Shown here: positions 7,381-14,835 of the stretch, in pieces
Layout of the letters: every line of letters begins with the position of its first letter
Position numbering within the stretch: the first letter of the stretch is position 1
IMG/VR virus record: IMGVR_UViG_3300045738_002446
Location: 1 to 38,523 of that record
Reading direction: 5' to 3' (one strand)
Source: a virus
Length of the DNA: 38,523 nucleotides
The notes under the pieces: generated by a model
Database searches by the model: none
What the model saw: the letters and a program-made list of their open reading frames with translations, nothing else
Told to the model about the DNA's origin: nothing
Made by a program: the position numbers and the translations under genes

Positions 7381-8591
7381 TATTCAAAATCTATTATTGC
7401 CACATTACTTGCATTCATAGTTACTTTTAGAGTGTTATCACTAAAAGAAACTTGAAAAGGTGAGTTTTGTGGTGGTTTGTTTTCTGCTACTGGTGGAAAA
7501 GGCTCTGTAGAACTAAGCAAAGGTGCTTGCCCTTCTGCTCTCCATTCTGATGCTGTTGTGCCATTAATTAAAAGCACTAGAGCATCTATAACATCTGTAT
7601 AACTATCATTATTTACAGAAGTATATGATAATACTACACCATAAATTATAATTATAAATTTTGTACCTACAGGAAAGCTAGAAGCTACTACAAATTCATA
7701 CACTCTAGTATCACCAGTTACAGTGTTGTTTAATTGATAGAAGTATATTAAACTACAACTACCATTTTCATTTGCATATTGTTGTGTAAGGTTTGCATCA
7801 ATTTCGTCTATAGCTTTTTGGTTGGCATCTGCTTTACTAATTAAAGAGCTATAAGTAAAAGCTTCTACAGTATATCCAACTACAGAGCCTTCTTTATTAA
7901 AGCCACAGTTGTTTCTTCTTAATTTACCAGCTTGTTTATCATTCCAATACACTACTGGGTCTAGGGTACAAGACCCATTTACATTTGCATAGTCTTGTTT
8001 GTTTTCACGCACCCAATTTATAGCCAATTGGTCTGCTGCTGCTTGGCTTAAAGTTGATGTAAATTTACCTTCATCAGCAGTTAAAGTTACTTCTGTACCA
8101 CTAGAACCAGTATCACAATTATTTTTGATTGCAGTTTCTGAATATGCAGCAGATTGGTAAACTGTTGGTGGTGGTAAAGGCGTTACAATTAGCCCTTTTT
8201 CGAGTTCAGATAGCATAATTCTTATACTGGTAACACCATGCAATTGCTTTGCAATGATGTTTTTAACTTGTACAGAAAAAGAACCGTAAGGCGTTTCAAA
8301 AAGCACTAAATCTGTAAAGCCATCTACTAAAGTTTTAAATTGTGCTAAGTTGTTTTGCACCTCGAATTTAGTACCCAACATAATGCCAGCAAATTCTAAA
8401 GCCCTAGCTTCTAAAAATATTTCGTCTGCATCTACATAAGGTTCTAGGCTATTTTCTTCTGCCCAAGAGTAATCTGTATCACCAATTCTTTTAGGTAAAT
8501 CAAAAATACCCTTCATAGCAATACCTTCACCTTGCACAAAGCTAGGTTGTATGCCATAATTGGTTAGTGGTATGTTATTGATTTTATACAT
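7380..8591 (-). CDS. Dit-like distal tail protein with DUF5977-type repeats
   Basis: Residues 1-135 of this 403-residue protein form a Dit-like domain paralogous to the 122-residue neighbour. Two DUF5977-type repeats follow (about 145-215 and 218-285), each with an aromatic-rich start, an Asn-Cys pair, a TYSSLISKADANQKA-type stretch and a closing YANxNGSC. DUF5977 repeats are frequent in Bacteroidota secreted and fibre-like proteins, so their presence on a tail-tip protein suggests surface-exposed, adhesion-type modules. The last 110 residues are beta-rich and unassigned. The gene starts immediately after the tape measure gene, in the position expected for Dit. Confidence 0.65.
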   Translation of the reverse strand: MYKINNIPLTNYGIQPSFVQGEGIAMKGIFDLPKRIGDTDYSWAEENSLEPYVDADEIFLEARALEFAGIMLGTKFEVQNNLAQFKTLVDGFTDLVLFETPYGSFSVQVKNIIAKQLHGVTSIRIMLSELEKGLIVTPLPPPTVYQSAAYSETAIKNNCDTGSSGTEVTLTADEGKFTSTLSQAAADQLAINWVRENKQDYANVNGSCTLDPVVYWNDKQAGKLRRNNCGFNKEGSVVGYTVEAFTYSSLISKADANQKAIDEIDANLTQQYANENGSCSLIYFYQLNNTVTGDTRVYEFVVASSFPVGTKFIIIIYGVVLSYTSVNNDSYTDVIDALVLLINGTTASEWRAEGQAPLLSSTEPFPPVAENKPPQNSPFQVSFSDNTLKVTMNASNVAIIDFE

Positions 8592-11500
8592 CTATTGAAT
8601 AAATAAATAATGGCTTTCTGTGGTTTCGTCTATACTTTCTAGGTACTCATTGCCTTTTTTAAGGTGCAGTATCATTTCTCTAGTATTGGCTTCGATTAAT
8701 GTATTCATAGCCAATATTTCTAAAGTGGTGTTATGATGCCCTTTTTCTGCTTCTATATACGCTTCCATCTGTTCTAAATTAAAGCGTGTTAAGTCGTAAA
8801 AACCTCTAAAAAGCCCTAGTAACTCTGTGCCTGTTTGTTCTGTTAATTCTCTACGAATACCACCTGTTAAAGCGTTATTATTAGTAGCATTATCAAATAT
8901 TGAAAAGCCAAGTGCAGCAGCTTCTGCTTGTGCATCTTCCATAGCTTTATTAAAGTCGTCTGTTAGTGCAGATGCGCTTGTAAAAAATCTACTAAAATCA
9001 TCTACCCAGTTATTATCACCACCCAAATCAAAAGAAGCTGCCATTTGTTTTTGCAAATCATCAAAAGCTTGCTGAAATATTTGGTTAAAAATAAAGTTGC
9101 TCAATACGTTTTCTAAGACCTTTTCTACAGTTTCACCCATTTTTACAGCAGCATCTTCACCAGCTACAAAAGCTTCTACTAAGGTGTTTCTTAAATCATC
9201 TCCTAAACTACCAGCTAAATCTGCTATAACCTCTTTTATTTGCTCTTTTGCTTTTTGCAACTCCTCTTGCCAAGCAATTACATTTTCTAAAATTTCTTTG
9301 GTTTCGCCTTTTACTAATTTGTTAGCTATTAAGCTTTCTGCGAGTTCTGCATTTACAGTTCGCATACCACTTGCAGACATTTCTATAAGTTCAGGGTATT
9401 CTTTTAAAATGGCAGTCATTTCGTCTTTTTTCTTACCACCAAACAGCAAACCACCTATAAAACCACCAATAGCACCCACTAATGTACCCACTACAGGTAT
9501 TACAGAGCCTAGAGCTGCACCAGCAGCTGTAGCACCACCAACATTACCCCAACCTATTGAGTTTCTTTTACCAGTTACAGCTTGCCCTTTTTCTGCCAAC
9601 TCATTTAAAGCAGTTTGTAAGCCTTCATTAGCAGAAAAAATAGCTGCTGTACCATCTTGCAAACGCCCTACATAATCTGTCATAAAAACATTTTCTGCAA
9701 GTTCACTTTGTAATCTTTTTTGCTCTTGTAAGCCTAAATTATATTGGTTTTGAAAGCCTATAACATTTAGGTAATATTCTTCTTCAGCTTGTTTACGTTT
9801 AGCAGCTGCACTAGCAAAAACAGATATTAAAGAAATAGCAGCACCTATACCAGCAGCTATTTTTTGTTCTTTAGTTTCTGCATCTAAGGCGTTAAAAAAA
9901 TCGTCTAAACCACCAGCAATACCACTTAAAAAAGCACCAGCATTTTTAACATCACTAGAACCTAAAACATCGCCAATATCTTGTAGTGCTGTTCCAAAAT
10001 CTCCTAAACGTTCTGTGTAACGAAATAAATTATCTATACTTTGCTGGTTGATTTCACGCTCTAAGTTTGCAATAGCTTTTTTAATTTTTGCACGTAAATC
10101 ATCAGATATATTTACCTTATTTAGCAATTGTTTTGCGTTGGCAATTACCAGCTTCGCTTCTCTTTTTGTTAAACTTATAATACCTCTTTGTAAGGCTTTG
10201 TAGCTTGCTAGTTTTTTTATATTGGTATCGTCTAAAGCATCTAGCTCTTCTTTGTGTTTAAGATTTGCTTGCTTTACCTTTTCGCCTTCACCTTTAGCAA
10301 TTAAATCTAAAACAAGTTGCTGATGTTGCTCTATTAAAATTTTACGCTGTTGGTGGTAACTTATTAAATCTGCTAACTGCTTATTAAATTCAGTTTGCTG
10401 TTCTTTAGTAGCTTTTTTTAGTTCTTTATTTATAAAATTAACACGTTCTGTTTGCCCACCTGTAGCTTTGCTATTTTTTACTGCTGAAAAGGCAGTAGCA
10501 TTATCTTTTTCGAGCTGCTTTAAAAAGTCGTAGTAGGTTTCTGCTTCAGTAATTTTACTAGCATATTCTTCTTTGGCAGCTGTTTCACCAAATGTTTTTT
10601 TGTAGTCCTCAAACTCTTTGTACAGGTTCTTCTGCTCTTGTAATTCTTTTTTAAGGGCATCTGTTTCTTGCCTAAATACTAGGTCTGAAGTTGCAGTACC
10701 TTCTAAGGCATTAAAAGCAGTTAGGTCTATAATTTCTGCTTTGTTTTTTGGGTCTGCATTAAAACGCTCTACCAAGGTTCTAATTTTAGCAAACTTATCT
10801 TTTAAAGCTTGTAGTTCTTCTTCTTCTTTAGTGAATGATTTTCTAGTGTATTCTGCATCTATGGCAGCTATCTTATCCATTAAAGATTGATACTGACTTA
10901 CTTTTTTTACTGGGTCTTTATCATCATCATCTGTACCAAAAATATCTAAACCAGCTGCACTTGCAATTTTTGCAGACTGCTCAAAAAGCTTATCAACTAC
11001 GCTTTGCGATTTTGAAACTACTTCATCTCGCTTTTTTTCGATTTCTGAAATATCTTCATTTAAACCATCAATATAGTTTTGTGTTATTTCTGCTTGGCGA
11101 TTTAATCTATCTCCTTGTGAGTCTGTAACAGTAACACCTGTAGAACCTTGCTTGGCTTGCTCAATTTCTCTTTGCCTTTGCGCTTCTTGCTGTTGTTTTT
11201 TTCGCTCTTTTTCTATATCAATTTCTTCAGAAAGCTTATTGATTTCTTTTTGGCTTTCAGCTAAATTTATAGCAGCTTCTTTAGCAGCCTCCATAGCAGC
11301 CACTTTAAACAACATTGCTTTTATATAAGCTGGTGCTTTGTTTATTACATTATTTTCTGCTACGTTTAAATCGTCAGTTTCTCCTACAACATCACCAAGA
11401 GTATCATTGTATTTATCTAAAGCTACTTCTTTATCTATTAGCCCTTTTTTTGCTAAGTTTATTACAGACGTTAACTCAAATAATTCAGAAATTGTTTTCT

Positions 11501-12080
11501 TATAAGCTGTAGACTCAAATGCTTTATTTACTGCTTCTTGCCTAGAAGCTAGTTCATCTAAAGCTTTAGTACCTTTAAATAAAGTGCCTATCCAGTTCAC
11601 TATATCTTTACCATAAATAGTAAGTAAAGCAACACCTACAGATAAGGCTGTTTGCCAAGACAACAACCCTTTTACTACTTGTTTCCAAACTGGTACAGAA
11701 TCTTTACCTGAAGCAGTTAAAGCAGCGTTTTTATCTCGTATTCTTTGTATTTCGTCTGCTAGTATTGGTAAGTTGTTAGAAATGGCTAAAAACCCTGTTT
11801 GTGCGTTTACAGCAAAGGCTGGTATTTCTCTACTTAACTGATTTATTGAATTACCCAAACCATTCCAAACACGTTGCGTTCTTACACCTTGCTGTTGTAG
11901 AGCTGGCATAGTTTTAAACGCTTGGCGTTCTAAAGCAGCATTCATTTTTTGGTTTATTTTCTTTTCTGCTTCTTCAGCAGTGTAGCCAATATCCATCAAA
12001 CTCTTTTTAACTTTTTCTGAAGATACCTTTACTTCAGGTGCGTTAATTAGAAAATCTACATTAATAGGTTGAAAACTCAT
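8592..12080 (-). CDS. Tail tape measure protein
   Basis: At 1162 residues this is the largest phage protein. It has long helical, Lys/Glu/Ala-rich coiled-coil stretches (for example residues 270-360 and 390-640), a Gly/Ala-rich hydrophobic segment near residues 845-885 (VGTLVGAIGGFIGGLLFGGK) and another near 740-765. Such proteins set tail length and cross the host membranes during DNA entry. It follows the tail tube and chaperone genes and precedes Dit, the canonical siphovirus order. The start follows 9 bp after the stop of the chaperone frameshift extension. No lytic transglycosylase or peptidase motif was recognised. Confidence 0.9.
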   Translation of the reverse strand: MSFQPINVDFLINAPEVKVSSEKVKKSLMDIGYTAEEAEKKINQKMNAALERQAFKTMPALQQQGVRTQRVWNGLGNSINQLSREIPAFAVNAQTGFLAISNNLPILADEIQRIRDKNAALTASGKDSVPVWKQVVKGLLSWQTALSVGVALLTIYGKDIVNWIGTLFKGTKALDELASRQEAVNKAFESTAYKKTISELFELTSVINLAKKGLIDKEVALDKYNDTLGDVVGETDDLNVAENNVINKAPAYIKAMLFKVAAMEAAKEAAINLAESQKEINKLSEEIDIEKERKKQQQEAQRQREIEQAKQGSTGVTVTDSQGDRLNRQAEITQNYIDGLNEDISEIEKKRDEVVSKSQSVVDKLFEQSAKIASAAGLDIFGTDDDDKDPVKKVSQYQSLMDKIAAIDAEYTRKSFTKEEEELQALKDKFAKIRTLVERFNADPKNKAEIIDLTAFNALEGTATSDLVFRQETDALKKELQEQKNLYKEFEDYKKTFGETAAKEEYASKITEAETYYDFLKQLEKDNATAFSAVKNSKATGGQTERVNFINKELKKATKEQQTEFNKQLADLISYHQQRKILIEQHQQLVLDLIAKGEGEKVKQANLKHKEELDALDDTNIKKLASYKALQRGIISLTKREAKLVIANAKQLLNKVNISDDLRAKIKKAIANLEREINQQSIDNLFRYTERLGDFGTALQDIGDVLGSSDVKNAGAFLSGIAGGLDDFFNALDAETKEQKIAAGIGAAISLISVFASAAAKRKQAEEEYYLNVIGFQNQYNLGLQEQKRLQSELAENVFMTDYVGRLQDGTAAIFSANEGLQTALNELAEKGQAVTGKRNSIGWGNVGGATAAGAALGSVIPVVGTLVGAIGGFIGGLLFGGKKKDEMTAILKEYPELIEMSASGMRTVNAELAESLIANKLVKGETKEILENVIAWQEELQKAKEQIKEVIADLAGSLGDDLRNTLVEAFVAGEDAAVKMGETVEKVLENVLSNFIFNQIFQQAFDDLQKQMAASFDLGGDNNWVDDFSRFFTSASALTDDFNKAMEDAQAEAAALGFSIFDNATNNNALTGGIRRELTEQTGTELLGLFRGFYDLTRFNLEQMEAYIEAEKGHHNTTLEILAMNTLIEANTREMILHLKKGNEYLESIDETTESHYLFIQ

Positions 12081-12088
12081 AGTTAGTT

Positions 12089-12397
12089 CTATTTGTGTCT
12101 TGCTGCGTAATCAAATCCTGATTGATGTATTACATCATCATCAGCATCGCTTTCTTTTTTTGTACTTATAAATCTGCTTCTATCTGCCATCATTAAATAC
12201 AAATTGGCTCTATTTACTTTCCAAAGCACATAATGCCAAGTCCAGCCAGTTTCTTTAATAATTTCAAATAGTTTACCCCAAGGGCTATGTAAGCCAACTT
12301 GCTTTAACTCCCTTTTGTCTGTTGACCCAAGTTCGGTGTCGTTAACTTCATCTTGCGAACCGATTTGGTAATAGTTATAAAATCCTGTGTACCACCA
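12089..12397 (-). CDS. -1 frame extension of the tail assembly chaperone (gpT-like part)
   Basis: In the -1 frame relative to the upstream chaperone the sequence is open from 12397 to a TAG at 12089-12091, filling the whole gap before the tape measure gene. There is no ATG until the middle (LYLMMADRSR), so it is unlikely to start on its own. The encoded part includes WGKLFEIIKETGWTWHYVLW and NRANLYLMMADRSRF, the layout of the T domain of siphovirus gpG-gpGT chaperones. Near the 0-frame stop, codons ACA AAA GGG AGT TAA offer a possible slippage site on AAA. The -1 frame is readable for about 29 codons before that point, so the exact shift site is uncertain. The fused product would span about 12089-12789. 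Confidence 0.7.
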   Translation of the reverse strand, partial: WWYTGFYNYYQIGSQDEVNDTELGSTDKRELKQVGLHSPWGKLFEIIKETGWTWHYVLWKVNRANLYLMMADRSRFISTKKESDADDDVIHQSGFDYAARHK

Positions 12398-12789
12398 TTA
12401 ACTACTACAATAGCTACCAGCTGAAGTAGAGCCTGTGGGCTTGCATTCCAGCGTAAATACCAAGCTAAAATATTGGTAAACAACATGCCTTTGATGTAGC
12501 CATTTAAGATGGCTACTGCTACTGCTTTGCTAATAGCTTTACCATGTTTTACATGGGTTTGCAAAGCCTGTTCTATAGTTATACCTTCTAAATCATCTAT
12601 AGTTAAGCCAGTAGACAAATAATAGCGAGCTACCCTGTGCATTGTACCTTCAAATGGGCTAGTAATTGTTAGTTGTATGGTTTTCTTAAACAGACGTATT
12701 AAAAAAGGGGCTGGTAATTTAATAGCAACCCCTTTTTGTAAAATAGTATCTGCCACAGATTTTTCAATATGTGGGTTTTGTTTTTCCAT
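12304..12789 (-). CDS. Tail assembly chaperone (gpG-like)
   Basis: The product, about 161 residues from the ATG at 12789, lies between the tail tube and tape measure genes, where siphoviruses encode gpG/gpGT. It is largely helical, with a basic C-terminus (TKSVRKMKLTTPN). A longer reading from a TTG at 12807 is possible, but the ATG comes one base after the stop of the tail tube gene and is the better start. An overlapping -1 frame continues past its stop codon to the tape measure gene, as in the programmed frameshift that makes gpGT in lambda-like phages. The short form probably coats the tape measure and the long form recruits tail tube subunits. Confidence 0.7.
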   Translation of the reverse strand: MEKQNPHIEKSVADTILQKGVAIKLPAPFLIRLFKKTIQLTITSPFEGTMHRVARYYLSTGLTIDDLEGITIEQALQTHVKHGKAISKAVAVAILNGYIKGMLFTNILAWYLRWNASPQALLQLVAIVVVNGGTQDFITITKSVRKMKLTTPNLGQQTKGS

Positions 12790-12790
12790 G

Positions 12791-13300
12791 TTATGCTGGT
12801 TCTGCAATAATTACAGGTTTCAGAGCTGCAAAGTTTGGCTTTAATACAGTTGCCTTAATAGGATGCACTAAAACACCTTTTTCAGAAACTTCTCCTGTAG
12901 TTCTACCACTTACTTTTACTCTTGGGTACTGTATAACATGCCCTGATTTTAAAGTGATTTTTAAATACTTTTCAATATTTACATTTTCTTCAGGTGCGTT
13001 CCAAGAGTCTACTGTATCTACAGTAGTAACAGCACCACCCATTAAGCTAACTTTTTGCGCTGGTGTTGCACCAAATAAGTTTGCCATAACTTTTGTTAAG
13101 CCAGCTTCGTCTATAGATACTACTGGGTATCTGCTGCTGCCTTCTACAAAGTGGTTTGTTTCTGTAGCTTCAGGTTCGTCTATTGTAATGGTATCTTTAT
13201 AGATAACATCAGTTAGGTCTACTGGGTTTTCGATAGCTCCATCTAGTGTAGCTATATCACCCACTTCAAAGCTTGTAATTCCGTATGCGTATTTTCCCAT
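12791..13300 (-). CDS. Major tail tube protein
   Basis: The 169-residue protein starts MGKYAYGITSFEVGDIATLD and is beta-rich, with a hydrophobic ALKPVIIAEPA end. Size and position (directly before the chaperone and tape measure genes, after the head genes) fit a siphovirus tail tube subunit, which polymerises into the hollow tail. It contains a VDLTDVIYKDTITIDEPE stretch and a long central loop typical of tube subunits. Only one tube gene and no sheath gene are present, which argues against a contractile tail even though many early genes are Mu-like. Confidence 0.75.
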   Translation of the reverse strand: MGKYAYGITSFEVGDIATLDGAIENPVDLTDVIYKDTITIDEPEATETNHFVEGSSRYPVVSIDEAGLTKVMANLFGATPAQKVSLMGGAVTTVDTVDSWNAPEENVNIEKYLKITLKSGHVIQYPRVKVSGRTTGEVSEKGVLVHPIKATVLKPNFAALKPVIIAEPA

Positions 13301-13331
13301 TTTAAATTGGTTTTAAAAGTTGTTTAAAAGA

Positions 13332-13709
13332 TTAGTCTTGTACTGGTTCTGCAATAGCTGCTAATCTATCTTCAATTGCGTTTACAGCTCCTTTTCTAGC
13401 ATCATCGCCTTTGGCGTTTTCATCTGCTAGTAATTGGTTTAGAGCTTCTGCATCAGAAAGCTCTTTTAAAGCTTCTGTAAGTTTTGGCACAGACAAGTCT
13501 AAAAGACTTTCATCTGCTTTTGGTGCTACTGGCTTTTCATCACGTTTTACGTTGATTACTTCTTTTTTAGCATCCAATTGGTTTTGGTGTGCTTCTGCTC
13601 TACCTTTAGTAGTAAAGCCTTGCCCATCAGAAGTCATAAACACTTCTGCCATTTTTGGGTTTGATGCTAAAATCATTTTAGCATTTTCTTTAATATTAGA
13701 TTTTTTCAT
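13332..13709 (-). CDS. Small phage protein upstream of tail tube gene
   Basis: The 125-residue product has a polar N-terminus containing MTSDGQGFTTKGRAEAHQNQ, an EKPVAPK-rich linker, and a C-terminal helical unit (about 68-118, DLSVPKLTEALKELSDAEAL) that resembles short helical units found in many phage accessory proteins. I do not know its function. It lies between the lipoprotein gene (10 bp) and the tail tube gene (31 bp) and is transcribed with them. A minor head-tail or scaffold-related role is possible but unsupported. Confidence 0.6.
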   Translation of the reverse strand: MKKSNIKENAKMILASNPKMAEVFMTSDGQGFTTKGRAEAHQNQLDAKKEVINVKRDEKPVAPKADESLLDLSVPKLTEALKELSDAEALNQLLADENAKGDDARKGAVNAIEDRLAAIAEPVQD

Positions 13710-13719
13710 CTGTGGTGTT

Positions 13720-14154
13720 TTAAATTCTTTTTACGATTTGAAATTTGGTTTTAAATACTTTGTAAGCGACTAACAAAACCAAAACAATTAGCCCACTTAA
13801 ATACCAAGGTGGTCGCCAAGGGTTTTCTTTGTTTTTGGTGTCTTGCTTTAAATCTGTGGCACTTTCTATGTTTTTTTCTAGTGTGCCTTTATCTACAGAT
13901 TTAGTGGTTTTAGTGGTGTTTAAAGTCCACTGTTTAGGTTGGGCTTTGGTTGGGTTAAAAACAGTAGTGCTGTCTGCACCATAATAATCTAAAGTGCTTT
14001 CTAATATTTCTAAAATTACTTTGTTGTTTTGCTTTTTTTGTTGCTCAACCACATTTTGTTTTAAATCGGTTTCTGTGGAATTACGTTTGTAAACTCCACA
14101 GGAAACCAACTCAAATAATAGACAAAATAGAAAGAAGTACTTTAATGTTTTCAT
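13720..14154 (-). CDS. Lipoprotein with C-terminal TM segment, unimolecular spanin candidate
   Basis: The 144-residue protein begins with a signal sequence and a lipobox, Leu-Val-Ser-Cys with Cys19 (less likely an artefact because Gly follows the Cys). A polar, helix-forming stretch of about 95 residues comes next, then a single hydrophobic helix at about 117-134 (YLSGLIVLVLLVAYKVF) and a basic end. Lipid attachment at one end and an inner membrane anchor at the other is the architecture of unimolecular spanins such as T1 gp11, which fuse inner and outer membranes in the last step of lysis. It lies 8 bp downstream of the M15 peptidase gene, fitting a lysis group. Function is inferred from topology and context. 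Confidence 0.65.
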   Translation of the reverse strand: MKTLKYFFLFCLLFELVSCGVYKRNSTETDLKQNVVEQQKKQNNKVILEILESTLDYYGADSTTVFNPTKAQPKQWTLNTTKTTKSVDKGTLEKNIESATDLKQDTKNKENPWRPPWYLSGLIVLVLLVAYKVFKTKFQIVKRI

Positions 14155-14162
14155 CTGTTTTT

Positions 14163-14633
14163 TTATGGTAAAAATGCTAGCTGAAAGTGCATACCATCTT
14201 TACGTTTCCAATTACCTCCCCAATGAAAGCCAGCATCTGTAAAACACTTTACAAGCTCTTGGCTCATTTGAGGTTCTTTACCTAAACCATTCCATGCTGC
14301 ATTGATATCTATTGCAATGCCCCAAGCATGTAAAGACCATGTTTTTAGTCCTCTTTTTTTTCTGATGTTAAAACAACCATCCCATGTTTTAACTTCTGCT
14401 TCTAAACCTCTGTTTATAATGTTTCTTAACGCCTGTTCTAAAGGGGCTACTAAATCTAAATTGCAATAAATACGACTTGGTAAGGTTGAGATTGAATTGA
14501 GGATTGCTTTAGGCACATTGTATAGCACCATAAAAGAACGCTCCATTTCAACATTGGGCAAGCCGTATTTTTCTATGCAATTAGTAGCACTTACATAAGC
14601 TACATTAACTGGCTTTGGTTTGTTTTGCTTCAT
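14163..14633 (-). CDS. Endolysin: M15-family zinc peptidase
   Basis: The protein (156 residues from the ATG at 14633) carries the D-Ala-D-Ala/VanY-type motif SLHAWGIAIDIN with zinc ligands His102 and Asp109, and the closing motif HWGGNWKRKDGMHFQ with His149. These are the three metal ligands of peptidase family M15. The enzyme should cut the peptide stems of peptidoglycan during lysis. A frame extends upstream to an ATG at 14699, but that would overlap the preceding gene by 95 bp in a region whose other frame looks coding, so the internal ATG is preferred. No signal peptide is visible, so export needs a holin, or the enzyme acts once the membrane is open. Its neighbours are a small TM protein and a spanin-like lipoprotein. 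Confidence 0.85.
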   Translation of the reverse strand: MKQNKPKPVNVAYVSATNCIEKYGLPNVEMERSFMVLYNVPKAILNSISTLPSRIYCNLDLVAPLEQALRNIINRGLEAEVKTWDGCFNIRKKRGLKTWSLHAWGIAIDINAAWNGLGKEPQMSQELVKCFTDAGFHWGGNWKRKDGMHFQLAFLP

Positions 14634-14826
14634 CTGCCAAATGAAATGCCCTAGCTTTTTCATCCAATGATAATCGAATTTTTTTACTGGTAATTTCATC
14701 TTTGTAGGCTTCTGCTGTTTCTCGCCACTCTTGGGCTATTAGTTTTAGGTTATCAATGCACTTTTTAGAGTACAACCATTGCCCAATTTGTAGGGCAATG
14801 ATTGCTATAATTAGTGCTACCATCAT
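14605..14826 (-). CDS. Small TM protein with helical tail (holin or inner-membrane spanin-like)
   Basis: The 73-residue product has one N-terminal hydrophobic helix (residues 2-19) followed by about 50 residues of charged, helix-forming sequence (CIDNLKLIAQEWRETAEAYK...). Such N-anchored proteins with a helical tail are found among Rz-like inner membrane spanins and small holin accessories. It overlaps the M15 peptidase gene by 29 bp and follows the capsid gene by 9 bp. The adjacent lipoprotein already has its own inner membrane anchor, so a classical two-part spanin is not required. Its role within lysis remains open. Confidence 0.55.
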   Translation of the reverse strand: MMVALIIAIIALQIGQWLYSKKCIDNLKLIAQEWRETAEAYKDEITSKKIRLSLDEKARAFHLADEAKQTKAS

Positions 14827-14835
14827 TTTAAATGA

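Noticed and set aside
1708-8591. Diversity-generating retroelement linked to the tail fibre
   Set aside because: No reverse transcriptase gene, and the two fibre repeats differ by only a few silent changes without adenine-specific variation.
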